Below the pieces are notes generated by a model. That model did not search any database and was not told the DNA's origin. It worked only from the letters and a program-made list of their open reading frames with translations. DNA of 64,000 nt from assembly GCF_900182635.1 (NCBI RefSeq), contig NZ_FXTD01000009.1, positions 1 to 64,000 on the forward strand, read 5' to 3'. The DNA is from Halorubrum cibi. Lineage in GTDB: Archaea > Halobacteriota > Halobacteria > Halobacteriales > Haloferacaceae. The position numbers and the translations under genes are program-made. This document shows, piece after piece, positions 37,841 through 46,174 of this stretch. The stretch's first letter is position 1; each line of letters starts with the position of its first letter.

Positions 37841-38575
37841 ATGGCCTTCAGCGATACGCTCTTGGACGCGGGATCGGACATCTGGGCGGCGCAGTTCGAG
37901 CATCCGTTCGTGTGCGAGCTCGCGACCGGCGACCTCGCGGACGCCGCGTTCCGACGGTGGCTCGAACAGGACTACCAGTACCTCTTCGACTACGCCAGGG
38001 CGTACGCGGTCGCGGGTGCGAAGGCCCGTGAGAAGCCTGCGATGGCGACGTTGCTCGGCGGGGCGGACGCGGTGTTGAACGAGGAACTCGACCTCCACCG
38101 GTCCTTCGCGGCTGAGTACGGAGTGGCCGAGGACGACCTCCAGGAGACGACGAAGGCCCCGACCTGCGAGGCGTACACGAGTTTCCTCGTTCGAACGGCT
38201 CACGACCGGCCCGTCCCCGTCGCGGTCGCCGCGCTGTTCCCGTGTATGAAGGGGTATCTCGACGTGGCCGACCACATGGCCGAACTCGCCGAGGGCGACC
38301 ACCGATACACCCCGTTCATCGAGACGTACACGAGTGAGGCGTTCCGCGCCGAGACCGCCTCGATGCGCGACCTCCTCGACGGGTACGCCGAGTCCTATCC
38401 CGGCCACCGCGACGCGATGTGCGAGGCGTTCCTCACGAGCGCCAGACTCGAATCGGCGTTCTGGGAGATGGCGTACGCCGGCGAGACGTGGCCGACCCGA
38501 GAGTCGACCGGTCGCGACGACGGTCGAACCGGGGATCGAGACGGCGGCCACGACCACGATCGCGGCGGAGCGTAA
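37841..38575 (+). CDS. tenA: TenA family thiaminase / aminopyrimidine aminohydrolase
   Basis: 244 residues. Helical TenA fold with the key residues in register: Asp44 in EQDYQYL, Cys135 in FPCMKGY (matching the catalytic Cys135 of the B. subtilis enzyme) and a Glu in ARLESAFWEMA near 204. This is the TenA-C class, which salvages thiamin breakdown products by releasing hydroxymethyl pyrimidine. The last 25 residues are a His/Asp/Arg-rich tail. No TPP riboswitch or other thi gene is seen beside it. Confidence -1.
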   Translation: MAFSDTLLDAGSDIWAAQFEHPFVCELATGDLADAAFRRWLEQDYQYLFDYARAYAVAGAKAREKPAMATLLGGADAVLNEELDLHRSFAAEYGVAEDDLQETTKAPTCEAYTSFLVRTAHDRPVPVAVAALFPCMKGYLDVADHMAELAEGDHRYTPFIETYTSEAFRAETASMRDLLDGYAESYPGHRDAMCEAFLTSARLESAFWEMAYAGETWPTRESTGRDDGRTGDRDGGHDHDRGGA

Positions 38576-38612
38576 CGTCGAAGGGTTACGCCACGCCCGG
38601 ATCGACCCGGAT

Positions 38613-38620
38613 GTTTAAAC
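38613..38620 (+). promoter_or_regulatory. TATA box of moaA
   Basis: GTTTAAAC, an 8-base palindrome, 23-30 bases before the ATG at 38643, implying a leaderless transcript. Confidence -1.
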
Positions 38621-38642
38621 GTTCGTGTGGGTATCCTCTGAT

Positions 38643-39647
38643 ATGGCCGAGCCGCTCGCGGACGACTTCGGACGGGAGGTGACGGGCGTTCGGGTCTCGC
38701 TCACCGACCGGTGTAACTTCGACTGTATCTACTGTCACAACGAGGGCCTCGGCGACACGCGCGGCCCGATGGAGCCCAGCGAGGACGAGATGAGCGCCGC
38801 CGACGTGGTTCGATTTCTGGAGGTCGTGGAGGGGTACGGCGTCGATTCGGTGAAGTTCACCGGCGGCGAGCCGATGTTGCGTCAGGACCTCGAGGAGATC
38901 ATCGAGCGCACCCCGGACTCGATGGAGGTCTCGATGACGACGAACGGGACCTTCCTGCCGGGGCGCGCCGAGGACCTGAAGGCGGCGGGGCTCGACCGCG
39001 TCAACGTCTCGCAGGACGCGCTCGACCCCGACGACTTCGCGGAGGTGACGAAGTCGGGGGCGTACGAGCGGGTGCTCGAGGGCGTCAAGGCCGCCGTCGA
39101 CGCCGGGCTCGACCCCGTGAAGCTCAACATGGTGGTGTTCACCCACACCGCGGGCTACGTCGAGGAGATGGTCGAGCACGTCGCGGAAAACGAGGGGCTC
39201 CAGCTCCAGCTCATCGAGTACATGCCGGAGCTGACCGGGAAGCCGGAGTGGAACGTCGACATCGGACGGGTCCACGACTGGCTCGCAAAAGAGGCGGACC
39301 GAGTCGAGCACCGCGAGATGCACGACCGGAAGCGGTACTTCGTCGGCGAGGACGCGGACGGCGAGGGCGGCGGGATGGTCGAGATCGTCGACCCCGTCGA
39401 GAACGAGGAGTTCTGTGCCAACTGCGGGCGCGTCCGCGTCACCCACGAGGGGTACCTGAAGGGGTGTCTCAACCGCAACGACGACCTCCGGTCGATGGGC
39501 GAGATGAGCCGCGAGGAGATCGCGGAGACGTTCGAGGCGGTCGTCGCGAACCGCGTCCCCTACTACGGCGAGTACCTGATCGAGAACGACGACGGCGAGT
39601 ACGAGATCAACGAGGAGTACCTCGGAACCCCGAGCGTCGCGGACTGA
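38643..39647 (+). CDS. moaA: GTP 3',8-cyclase MoaA
   Basis: 334 residues. Radical-SAM motif CNFDCIYC (Cys24, Cys28, Cys31), the SAM-binding KFTGGEP, and [10 protein letters not shown]-like segment VSMTTNG. The C-terminal cluster site is [18 protein letters not shown], which binds the second [4Fe-4S] and GTP. It makes the first cyclic intermediate of molybdenum cofactor synthesis. The usual C-terminal Gly-Gly of MoaA is not seen; the protein ends LGTPSVAD. Its product supports molybdoenzymes such as the one at 10084-10719. Confidence -1.
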   Translation: MAEPLADDFGREVTGVRVSLTDRCNFDCIYCHNEGLGDTRGPMEPSEDEMSAADVVRFLEVVEGYGVDSVKFTGGEPMLRQDLEEIIERTPDSMEVSMTTNGTFLPGRAEDLKAAGLDRVNVSQDALDPDDFAEVTKSGAYERVLEGVKAAVDAGLDPVKLNMVVFTHTAGYVEEMVEHVAENEGLQLQLIEYMPELTGKPEWNVDIGRVHDWLAKEADRVEHREMHDRKRYFVGEDADGEGGGMVEIVDPVENEEFCANCGRVRVTHEGYLKGCLNRNDDLRSMGEMSREEIAETFEAVVANRVPYYGEYLIENDDGEYEINEEYLGTPSVAD

Positions 39648-39700
39648 GAATTTCTGCTGCCGACACGGGTCGTTTCCGCAACGAGATCAGTGCGAACGGT

Positions 39701-39746
39701 GATCAGTGATAACAGTAGTCAGTGATAACAGTGATCAGTGATCAAT
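39701..39746. repeat. Short tandem repeats, TCAGTGATAACAGT type
   Basis: TCAGTGATAACAGT occurs at 39703-39716 and 39719-39732 (16-base period), followed by diverged GATCAGTGATCAATCAGT units. A+T-richer than the surroundings. Meaning unknown. Confidence -1.
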
Positions 39747-39748
39747 CA

Positions 39749-39828
39749 GTGCGGTGGCGTGCGCCTGCGAGCGCCCGCAAGGGCGCGAGCAGACCGCACG
39801 AGGGAGTCAGTCGCCGGAGGCGACTGAC
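39749..39828. ncRNA. Candidate structured element: two consecutive hairpins
   Basis: Hairpin 1: GTGCGGT (39749-39755) pairs with ACCGCAC (39793-39799); inside it 39765-39776 pairs with 39781-39792 (10 of 12) around a GCAA tetraloop. Hairpin 2: GTCAGTCGCC (39806-39815) pairs perfectly with 39819-39828 around a GGA loop. A GNRA-type tetraloop and such stems are usual in structured RNA, but a palindromic DNA repeat is equally possible. I recall similar strings as repeats in Halorubrum genomes; not verified. Confidence -1.
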
Positions 39829-39887
39829 GAGGCTGGGGAGGCGTGAGGTGCGGTTGCGGGGCGGTGCTGTGCGGGAAGTGTGAGATT

Positions 39888-39955
39888 CAAAGGGGCAGTC
39901 GCTGGCAACTCTGCCGCCGGCGACGAAGCCGTGAGCCCTCGCGACTGGGGCTTTG
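39888..39955. repeat. 68-base element with complementary ends (dispersed-repeat candidate)
   Basis: Left end CAAAGGGGCAGTCGC (39888-39902) pairs with the right end GCGACTGGGGCTTTG (39941-39955) at 12 of 15 positions; the three mismatches are one internal GGG/GGG block. The conserved ending (GGGGCTTTGGAGGTGTTCACC) is one I associate with recurring intergenic elements in haloarchaea, from memory only. Confidence -1.
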
Positions 39956-40091
39956 GAGGTGTTCACCGCGTCGTTTCGTTTCACTTCGTACAGCCGAGCG
40001 GCTGGTCTCTTAAAGGATCACCGCGCCGGCAACGACACGCGTCCGACCGAGGCGTTACCGCGTCAACGCTCCGCGGTCCGCACGCGATCGC

Positions 40092-40796
40092 CTACACCGA
40101 CGACGTGATCCCCCCGTCGACGCGGAGGTTCTGGCCGGTGACGTAACTCGACTCCTCCGAGAGCAGGTACGCCACCGCGTCCGCGATCTCCTCGGTCCGC
40201 GCGGCCCGCCCCATCGGGATCTCCGCTCTCGTCTCTTCGTCGACGTCGTAGCTGTCGGCGAAGCCGGGCAGGACGCTGTTCATCCGGATCCCCTCCGACG
40301 CGTACCGGTCGGCGTACAGTTTCGTGTAGGCTCCGAGGCCGGCCCGCAACACGGAGGAGACGGGGAAGTCCGGCGAGGGCTCGAACGCCGAGAACGTCGA
40401 GACGTTCACGATCGCCCCCTCGCCCCGTTCCTCCATGATCGGCGTGACGAGCCGGGCCATCCGGACCGTGTTCATCAACACCAGATCCATCCCCTCGTAC
40501 CACTCCTCGTCGGAGATGTCCAGCAGGTCGCCCGAGGGCGGGTGGCCCGTGTTGTTCACCACGGCGTCGATCCGGCCGTGGCGCTCGTGGGTCGTCTCGA
40601 CGAGCGCCGCCAGGTCGTCGGGGTCGGTGACCGACCCCTCGAAGCCGTCGCCGCCGAGGTCGTCCGCGACGTCGACCGCGCTTCCGGAGGGAGAGAGCAA
40701 CACCGGATGGTACCCGTCGTCGCTCAGCCGCCGCGCGCAGGCCTCGCCGATGCCGCTTCCCGCCGCCGTCACGATCGCGACCGGGGTGTCGTCCAT
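40092..40796 (-). CDS. SDR-family protein lacking the catalytic Tyr and Lys
   Basis: 234 residues. Rossmann NAD(P) site VTAAGSGIGEACARRL (note TAAGSGIG), VVNNTGHPPSG, and the usual C-terminal VTGQNLRVDGG. In place of Y-x-x-x-K the sequence reads SSVLRAGL: aligned to FabG, Ser147 takes the Tyr position and Arg151 the Lys position, while the Ser position is Thr134. It cannot use normal SDR chemistry, though the cofactor site looks intact. It may bind NAD(P) as a sensor or use another mechanism. The call to the family is firm; the function is not known. Confidence -1.
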   Translation of the reverse strand: MDDTPVAIVTAAGSGIGEACARRLSDDGYHPVLLSPSGSAVDVADDLGGDGFEGSVTDPDDLAALVETTHERHGRIDAVVNNTGHPPSGDLLDISDEEWYEGMDLVLMNTVRMARLVTPIMEERGEGAIVNVSTFSAFEPSPDFPVSSVLRAGLGAYTKLYADRYASEGIRMNSVLPGFADSYDVDEETRAEIPMGRAARTEEIADAVAYLLSEESSYVTGQNLRVDGGITSSV

Positions 40797-40983
40797 ACGA
40801 GCGATGTCGCGGGTACGGGCATAAGACCACCGGCGCGCTCGAGCCCCGATCCGCTCGAGGAGTCCGGAATCCGACGGGTACGGAACTCGACGGGTGCGAA
40901 ACTCGCGCTCCCCGACGGACGCAGAGTCAAGTCCCCGTTTGAGTCATACCAACGTCTTTACTCGGCCGGGACGCTCCTCACGT

Positions 40984-42036
40984 ATGGCACGGCAGTCGAC
41001 GACCAGACGACGATTGTTGGGTGTCGGTGGCGCGAGCGCGATCGTCGCGGCCGCGGGCTGTCTCGGCCCGTTCGGTTCCGTCGGGGACGGAGCGGGCGAA
41101 ACCGACGGGTCCGGCGATCGCTCGCTCCGTCTCTCCCTGTCTCCTCGGGACGACACGCTCCGGGAGCGGTACGCGATCGACCTCGCCGACCTCGCCGACG
41201 CCCGCTCGCCGGACGCCGAGGAGGCCTTCCGGACGACGCTCGAGGGGTCGGCGTACACGACACAGTACCGAAGGCCGTTCTTCTCGACTCCCGACGACCC
41301 CACCTACGTCAGAGAGGAGGGTACCTACTACCGACTCGGGTCGGTCGTGGTCGACGAAACCGTCGAGACGCGCCCCGTTCTCCGCCTCCGGGACGGAGCT
41401 CGAGTCGAGGACGGCGACACCACCGACTCCGGGACTACAGACGCCGAGAGCGACGCGGTCGCGGCCGAGGAACTTCCCGAAGGCGACCGACGAGCCGTCG
41501 AGATCGCGCACATGGCCGCCCGCGCCCGCGGCGACGAGGGCGGCGTCCCGTGGGGGCTGGTACGGCGCGGCGGCTACGTGTACCGCTCCGAGGAGGCCGT
41601 CGAAACGAGCCAGATCCTGTCCGATGACGATCCCGGCCGCGTCGTCTATCGCGAGACGGAGTACGCGATCGAGGTCGCCGAAGAGCGGTTCTACGAGCCG
41701 GTGTATCGCGCGAGCGTCGAGGCAGTCGCGACGAACCCCGAACGAATGGAGGCCATTCTCCGGGCCAAATTCGTCGACGCGCGGATCGCCCGTGACGCGC
41801 TCTCCACGGAGGAATCCGATGTTCTTCGGTCGGCTCACGGGAACGGCTACGACGAGACGCATCCGTACTCCGAGGCGTTCCGGAGCGTGTTGACGGCGCT
41901 TCACGAGCGCGCCTACCTCGACGGCAACGTCGAGAACGACGCCTTCAGCGACGCCGAACACGGGTCCGGGATGATACTGTACGGCGACGAGTACCACGAG
42001 TATCGACTGCGGTTCACGTCCTCCTCCGGGACGTAG
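40984..42036 (+). CDS. Tat-exported lipoprotein, function unknown
   Basis: 350 residues. Signal TTRRRLLGVGGASAIVAAAGC (residues 6-26) with Tat arginines and lipobox. The mature protein is acidic and mostly alpha/beta, with a Thr/Asp-rich linker (DGDTTDSGTTDAES) near 140-153. No family recognised. It ends 29 bases before the tRNA on the opposite strand. Probably anchored outside the membrane. Confidence -1.
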   Translation: MARQSTTRRRLLGVGGASAIVAAAGCLGPFGSVGDGAGETDGSGDRSLRLSLSPRDDTLRERYAIDLADLADARSPDAEEAFRTTLEGSAYTTQYRRPFFSTPDDPTYVREEGTYYRLGSVVVDETVETRPVLRLRDGARVEDGDTTDSGTTDAESDAVAAEELPEGDRRAVEIAHMAARARGDEGGVPWGLVRRGGYVYRSEEAVETSQILSDDDPGRVVYRETEYAIEVAEERFYEPVYRASVEAVATNPERMEAILRAKFVDARIARDALSTEESDVLRSAHGNGYDETHPYSEAFRSVLTALHERAYLDGNVENDAFSDAEHGSGMILYGDEYHEYRLRFTSSSGT

Positions 42037-42064
42037 AACGAGCCACCACTGGTTCGGAGATGAA

Positions 42065-42139
42065 CGGGCACGGTGGGATTCGAACCCACGACCGTCGGAT
42101 TAGAAGTCCGACGCTCTATCCTGGCTGAGCTACGTGCCC
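42065..42139 (-). tRNA. tRNA-Arg (anticodon TCT)
   Basis: 75 bases on the minus strand. Acceptor GGGCACG pairs fully with CGTGCCC, discriminator G, no encoded CCA. D arm TAGCTCAGCCAGGATAGAGC; anticodon stem TCGGA/TCCGA with loop CTTCTAA, anticodon TCT at 42102-42104, reading AGA; T arm GTGGGTTCGAATCCCAC. No intron. Confidence -1.
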
Positions 42140-42250
42140 TCGCCCCGACTATCCGAGCGGGCGGGTAAAAACCGTCGTGGTTCGGGCCGCCGCGCCGGCA
42201 CCGAACCCGCAACAGCAAGCCTAAGTCCGCGACGCCGGTAGCTCCCGGTA

Positions 42251-42859
42251 ATGAACGTCATCGGAACCGTCGGCCTCCCCGGCAGCGGCAAGGGCGAGGC
42301 GGCGAGCGTCGCCGAGGCGGCCGGCGTCCCGGTCGTCGTCATGGGCGACGTGATCCGCGAGGAGTGTCGCGAACGGGGGCTCGACCCGGCCGAACACCAC
42401 GGGCGGATCGCCGGTGTCCTCCGCGAGGAGGAGGGCGACGACGCCATCGCCGCCCGGACGATCCCCCGGATCCGCGAGGCGGCTGAGGAACGCGACGCCG
42501 ACACGGTCCTGGTCGACGGCCTCCGCTCCACGGTCGAACTCGAGCGCTTCCGCGAGGCCTTCGGCGACGGCTTCACGCTCGTGGCGGTCCACGCGCCCTT
42601 CGAACTCCGCGCCGAGCGGCTGGGCGAGCGCGGCCGCGACGACTCCGACTCCGACCTCGAGGCGCTCCGCGAGCGCGACGAGCGCGAGATCGACCTCGGG
42701 CTGGGGGAGACGCTCGAGCACGCCGACGTCGAGATCGACAACACCGGGACGCTCGACGCGTTCCGCGAGCGCGTCCGCGAGGTGCTCGGTATCGAAGACG
42801 ACGAAGGTGACGACCCGGCCGACTCGGACGCCGAGCCCGCGGGCGGTGGTCGCCCGTGA
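42251..42859 (+). CDS. UPF0200 family nucleotide kinase-like protein
   Basis: 202 residues. P-loop GTVGLPGSGKGEAASVAEA at the start, MGDVIREECRERGL, and VLVDGLRSTVELERF, resembling dephospho-CoA kinase or adenylate kinase folds. UPF0200 is an archaeal family of unknown substrate. The C-terminus is an acidic tail. The stop overlaps the next gene (GTGA), so the pair is coupled. Confidence -1.
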   Translation: MNVIGTVGLPGSGKGEAASVAEAAGVPVVVMGDVIREECRERGLDPAEHHGRIAGVLREEEGDDAIAARTIPRIREAAEERDADTVLVDGLRSTVELERFREAFGDGFTLVAVHAPFELRAERLGERGRDDSDSDLEALRERDEREIDLGLGETLEHADVEIDNTGTLDAFRERVREVLGIEDDEGDDPADSDAEPAGGGRP

Positions 42860-43308
42860 TCTACAGCGTCGACGTCCGGATCGTCGCGCCGGTCAACGAC
42901 ACCGAGGTGACGGACCGCGTCGCCGACGCGGTGCGGAACGTGTTCCCCGACGCCGAGCCGACCCACGAGGACGGTCGGCTGATCGCGGAGACGCACACCC
43001 TCGACGCCTTCTCCGACGTGCTCCACGAACAGGAGATCCTCGACACCGCCCGCCGGGTGTTCCTGCGGAACTCGACGGACGAGGGCTTCTCGTTCGCGCT
43101 CAAGAAACAGGCGGCCTTCGAGGGGATCGTCAACTTCGCCGTCGGCGACCCCGACGAACTCGGCGACATCGACGTCGAGGTCCGGGTGCGCGAGCCGGAC
43201 GTCGAGTCGTTCATCGACTACGTCGCGCCCGAGACCGACGAGGGTCGGCCCGTCGACCCCGTTCGGGAGTACGGCGACCGGTTCGACCCCGAGGACGAGG
43301 CGTACTGA
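42856..43308 (+). CDS. UPF0201 family protein
   Basis: 150 residues, GTG start overlapping the UPF0200 stop. VRIVAPVNDTEVTDRVADAVRNVFPDAE and the FALKKQAAFEGIVNFAVGD segment match archaeal UPF0201. The family has an L5/RNA-binding-like fold in known structures and is nearly always beside the UPF0200 gene. A joint role in RNA or nucleotide metabolism is possible but not established. Confidence -1.
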   Translation: MIYSVDVRIVAPVNDTEVTDRVADAVRNVFPDAEPTHEDGRLIAETHTLDAFSDVLHEQEILDTARRVFLRNSTDEGFSFALKKQAAFEGIVNFAVGDPDELGDIDVEVRVREPDVESFIDYVAPETDEGRPVDPVREYGDRFDPEDEAY

Positions 43309-43346
43309 CGCACGAGCGAGCGGCGCGGCTCCCCCCTTCGATTCTC

Positions 43347-43928
43347 CTACCCGTCAGCGAGCAGCGTCGCGGCCGCGCCGCCTATCGCGCCGAAGACCGC
43401 GGGATAGACGATCCCCGCGAGCAGACCGGCCGTCGGGAGGATCGGCGCGATCGTCGCGTCGCCGATCGCGTAGCCGAAGACGAGCACGCCCGCGAGCGCG
43501 AGCGGGAGGTAGCCGGTGACGACGAACCCGCCGGCGCGGACGCCCTCGATCGGCTCGGTGACGCCCGCGATCCGCCCGGCGAGGAGGCCGGCGACGAGCA
43601 GGAGGGCGGGGGGAACGAGGTACATCGCCGCGAGCGAGCCGGCGTCCGATTCGGCGATGAAGTTCACCACCCGGACCCCGCCGAGCGGGGTCGGCACCTC
43701 CGTGGCGACGACGTGTGCGTTGTAGAACACCCACCCCACCGCCTTCCACGGCGGGATCGGGTCGCCGCCGATCAGGTCGGCGACGAAGTTGATCCCGCGA
43801 AGCGACTCGCCGACCCGTCCGCGCTGGGTCACGAACACGATCAGGTAGCCGAGGACGTACGCCGCGACGCCGCCGACCGCGCCGACGGCGAGATCACGCG
43901 TCGTGTCCGAACGGTCAGTAGTCGACAT
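43347..43928 (-). CDS. Four-helix membrane protein, unknown
   Basis: 193 residues. Four hydrophobic segments (about 17-35, 95-115, 128-150, 160-190) and a soluble loop (GRVGESLRGINFVADLIGG) between the first and second. No family recognised. Converges on the UPF0201 gene. Rich in Gly and Ala, as many haloarchaeal membrane proteins are. Confidence -1.
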   Translation of the reverse strand: MSTTDRSDTTRDLAVGAVGGVAAYVLGYLIVFVTQRGRVGESLRGINFVADLIGGDPIPPWKAVGWVFYNAHVVATEVPTPLGGVRVVNFIAESDAGSLAAMYLVPPALLLVAGLLAGRIAGVTEPIEGVRAGGFVVTGYLPLALAGVLVFGYAIGDATIAPILPTAGLLAGIVYPAVFGAIGGAAATLLADG

Positions 43929-44027
43929 GTCCGCCGGTCGTCCGGGACGCGGTAAGTGCTTGGTGGGTCGGGAGCGTCGTCGCCCTGCCGCTTCCTCGAC
44001 GACCGGCCTCACGTCCCGGCCGGTACC

Positions 44028-44843
44028 TCAGTCGTCGCCGCCGCCGACCGTCTCGGCGGGGTCGACGACGGTGCCATCGAACTCGTCGACGCCGACCCGA
44101 TCACACAGGTCGTACAGCGGGCACCCCTCCGGGTCGTCCAGACACGCGGGATCGCGCGCCGAGCAGTACTCCCGACCGAACTGGATCATCGCAGTGTGAC
44201 CGAAGCCGCAATTCTCGGGCGAGACTTCGGCCTCGATCGCCTTCCGAACTTCCTCGTGGTCGGCGTCGGGCGGGGCCAGCCCCATCCGCCGGGCGATCCG
44301 GTGGACGTGGGTGTCGACGGGGAAGACGCCGCCGCGGCCGCCGGAGAAGAGCAGGACACAGTCGGCCGTCTTCGGACCGACTCCGTCGACGGACAACAGG
44401 GTCTCGCGGACCTCGCTCGGGTCGCCCTCGGCGACGTATCGGTCGAACGCCTCCGTCGAACCGAACTCCTCGACGGCCCACGCGGCCGCCTTCCCGATGA
44501 CCTCCGACTTCCGGTTGTACAGCCCCGCGGAGGCGATCGTCTCGGCGAGCTCGCCGCGGTCGGCGTCCGCGAGCGTCTCGGCCAGCCGGTCGGCGGGTCC
44601 GTATCGGTCCATCAGCGAGTCGTGTGCCGGCTGGCTCGCTTTGTCCGAGGTGTTCTGTGAGAGTATCGTCCGGACGAGACACTCGAAGCCGTCGCGACCG
44701 CCGTACGCCTTCCGCCAGTACAGCTCGCCGAGTTCGTCGACGATCGCCTCGGCGCGGGAGTCGCCGTCGCCGAGCACGAACTCGTCGACCTCGCCGCCGC
44801 CGTCGGGACCGCCGCTGATGTTCTCCGTCGGCTCGTCGGGCAT
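44028..44843 (-). CDS. nth: Endonuclease III-like DNA glycosylase
   Basis: 271 residues from the ATG at 44843. Helix-hairpin-helix LLSVDGVGPKTADCVLLF with the catalytic Lys, followed by PVDTHVHRIARRMGL with the catalytic Asp. The C-terminal iron-sulfur site is C-SARDPA-C-LDDPEG-C-PLYDL-C, i.e. spacing 6-6-5 in place of the usual 6-2-5. The enzyme removes oxidised pyrimidines and cuts abasic sites in base-excision repair. An acidic N-terminal extension of about 30 residues precedes the fold. Confidence -1.
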   Translation of the reverse strand: MPDEPTENISGGPDGGGEVDEFVLGDGDSRAEAIVDELGELYWRKAYGGRDGFECLVRTILSQNTSDKASQPAHDSLMDRYGPADRLAETLADADRGELAETIASAGLYNRKSEVIGKAAAWAVEEFGSTEAFDRYVAEGDPSEVRETLLSVDGVGPKTADCVLLFSGGRGGVFPVDTHVHRIARRMGLAPPDADHEEVRKAIEAEVSPENCGFGHTAMIQFGREYCSARDPACLDDPEGCPLYDLCDRVGVDEFDGTVVDPAETVGGGDD

Positions 44844-44958
44844 GACACCCCGTTGTGCGCGATCGGTCAAAAGCCCCGCCCCGCCTCCCTGACGGTCCCG
44901 TCAACCCGGGAGGATCCCCCTCCGGCAGGTTGAAACCGATCGCCCCGTAACGTGAGCC

Positions 44959-45333
44959 ATGAGCGTCGAACAGGCCCCGATCGAGGAGCTCGGACGCGAG
45001 CTCGGCGAGCGGATCGCCGCGACACCCGAATACGAGCGCTTCGAGGAGGCACGCGAGGCGGTCCAGCACGACGAGGACGTCCAGGAACGGATCGACGAGT
45101 TCGAGCGGATCCGCGCCGAGTTCATGCAGGCGCGCCAGACCGGCGACGCGACGCAGTCCGACCTCCACCGCGTCCAGAACGCCCAGGAGGAGCTTCACTC
45201 CATGCCGACCATGAGTGAGTTCCTCGACGCACAGGACGAGCTCTCCGACCGCCTCGAGGCGGTCAACGAGGCCATCTCGGACCCGCTCGCCGTCGACTTC
45301 GGCGGCGAGGCCGGTGGCTGCTGTCAGGACTAG
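44959..45333 (+). CDS. YlbF/YmcA family protein
   Basis: 124 residues, all-helical. ELGERIAATPEYERFEEAREAV and LHSMPTMSEFLDAQDELSDRL are typical of the YlbF/YmcA fold. In Bacillus these form a complex that affects RNA processing and biofilm formation; the archaeal role is unknown. It ends GGEAGGCCQD, a short Gly/Cys tail that could bind a metal or form disulfides. Divergent from nth. Confidence -1.
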   Translation: MSVEQAPIEELGRELGERIAATPEYERFEEAREAVQHDEDVQERIDEFERIRAEFMQARQTGDATQSDLHRVQNAQEELHSMPTMSEFLDAQDELSDRLEAVNEAISDPLAVDFGGEAGGCCQD

Positions 45334-45389
45334 CCCGAGGGGTCCGACTCCTCCGACCCTTTATTCCGGATAACGGCCCACTCCGTCGC

Positions 45390-46091
45390 GTGATAGCCGT
45401 TGCCGGTGGGAAGGGTGGAAGCGGAAAGACGACCACAACCGTTGGACTCGCGCGGGCGTTCTCGCGACGCGGCGCACCGGTCGTCGCCGCGGACGCCGAC
45501 TGGGACCTCCCGAACCTCGTGGAGCTGGCCGACGAGACCGGAGAGCCGGTCGCGACGCCGGAGTCGACCCGTGAAACGAGCGACCCGAGAGACGCCTCGA
45601 CGGTACTGGGAGTAGCCCGGGGGGAGCGGACGCTCCGCGTCGATCGCTCCGCACCGGTCGTGCTCGGCGCACCGGGTCGACCGAGAGAACGCGACGCGGC
45701 GACCGTCTTCGCCGATCTCGACGACGTGGTCCCCGCGGACACGCCACTCCTCCTCGACTGTCCGGCGGGTGCGTCACCGGACGTGGCGGCCCCGCTGCGT
45801 GCGGCCGACCGGTGCGTGTTGGTGACGCCGCTCCACCGTCCCGCGCTTCGCGACGCGGTGAAGACCGCGGCGATAGCTCGACGTCTCGGCTGTCCGCCTC
45901 TGGGCGTCGTCGTCACTCGGTCGCGATCGGTTCCGGACGCCGTTTCGGAGCTGTTCGGCTGTCCGGTGCTCGGCCAGATTCCGACGAAGTCACCCGTGCC
46001 GCTCGAGGACGCAGCAGTCGAGGCCGCGTACGACGTGGTGGCGGCGGAGATCGTCGAGACCTACGGCGACGATCGGTGGCGGATCGCGTGA
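45390..46091 (+). CDS. MinD/ParA-like P-loop ATPase
   Basis: 233 residues, GTG start. Deviant Walker A GGKGGSGKTTTTVGLA (residues 6-21), AADADWDLPNLVEL, and LLLDCPAGASPD as Walker B. No C-terminal amphipathic helix as in MinD is obvious. Such ATPases position proteins or assemble membrane-associated complexes. The next gene, 83 bases on, codes a RecA-fold protein without a P-loop, so the two may act together. Confidence -1.
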   Translation: MIAVAGGKGGSGKTTTTVGLARAFSRRGAPVVAADADWDLPNLVELADETGEPVATPESTRETSDPRDASTVLGVARGERTLRVDRSAPVVLGAPGRPRERDAATVFADLDDVVPADTPLLLDCPAGASPDVAAPLRAADRCVLVTPLHRPALRDAVKTAAIARRLGCPPLGVVVTRSRSVPDAVSELFGCPVLGQIPTKSPVPLEDAAVEAAYDVVAAEIVETYGDDRWRIA

Positions 46092-46174
46092 GACGACGAC
46101 GGGGTGGAGGATCGGGAAGTCGTCGAGCCTCCACCATCGACAGAGCCAAACGTCCACGCGAGTCAGTTGTGCGC

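Larger units (their letters stand above)
39648..40091. other. 444-base gene-free stretch with repeats and hairpins
   Basis: Between the moaA stop and the convergent SDR stop. From left to right it holds a short tandem repeat (39701-39746), a strong hairpin pair (39749-39799 and 39806-39828), a G-rich segment, and a 68-base element with complementary ends (39888-39955). I see no convincing coding sequence in either strand; one 88-codon open frame (39880-40146) lacks haloarchaeal protein character and overlaps the SDR. Confidence -1.

Noticed and set aside
39701-39746. CRISPR array
   Set aside because: Repeats are only 14-16 bases apart with no spacers of regular length and no cas genes.
39880-40146. 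88-codon open frame in the gene-free stretch
   Set aside because: Runs through the structured repeat, overlaps the SDR gene and its product has no acidic bias.
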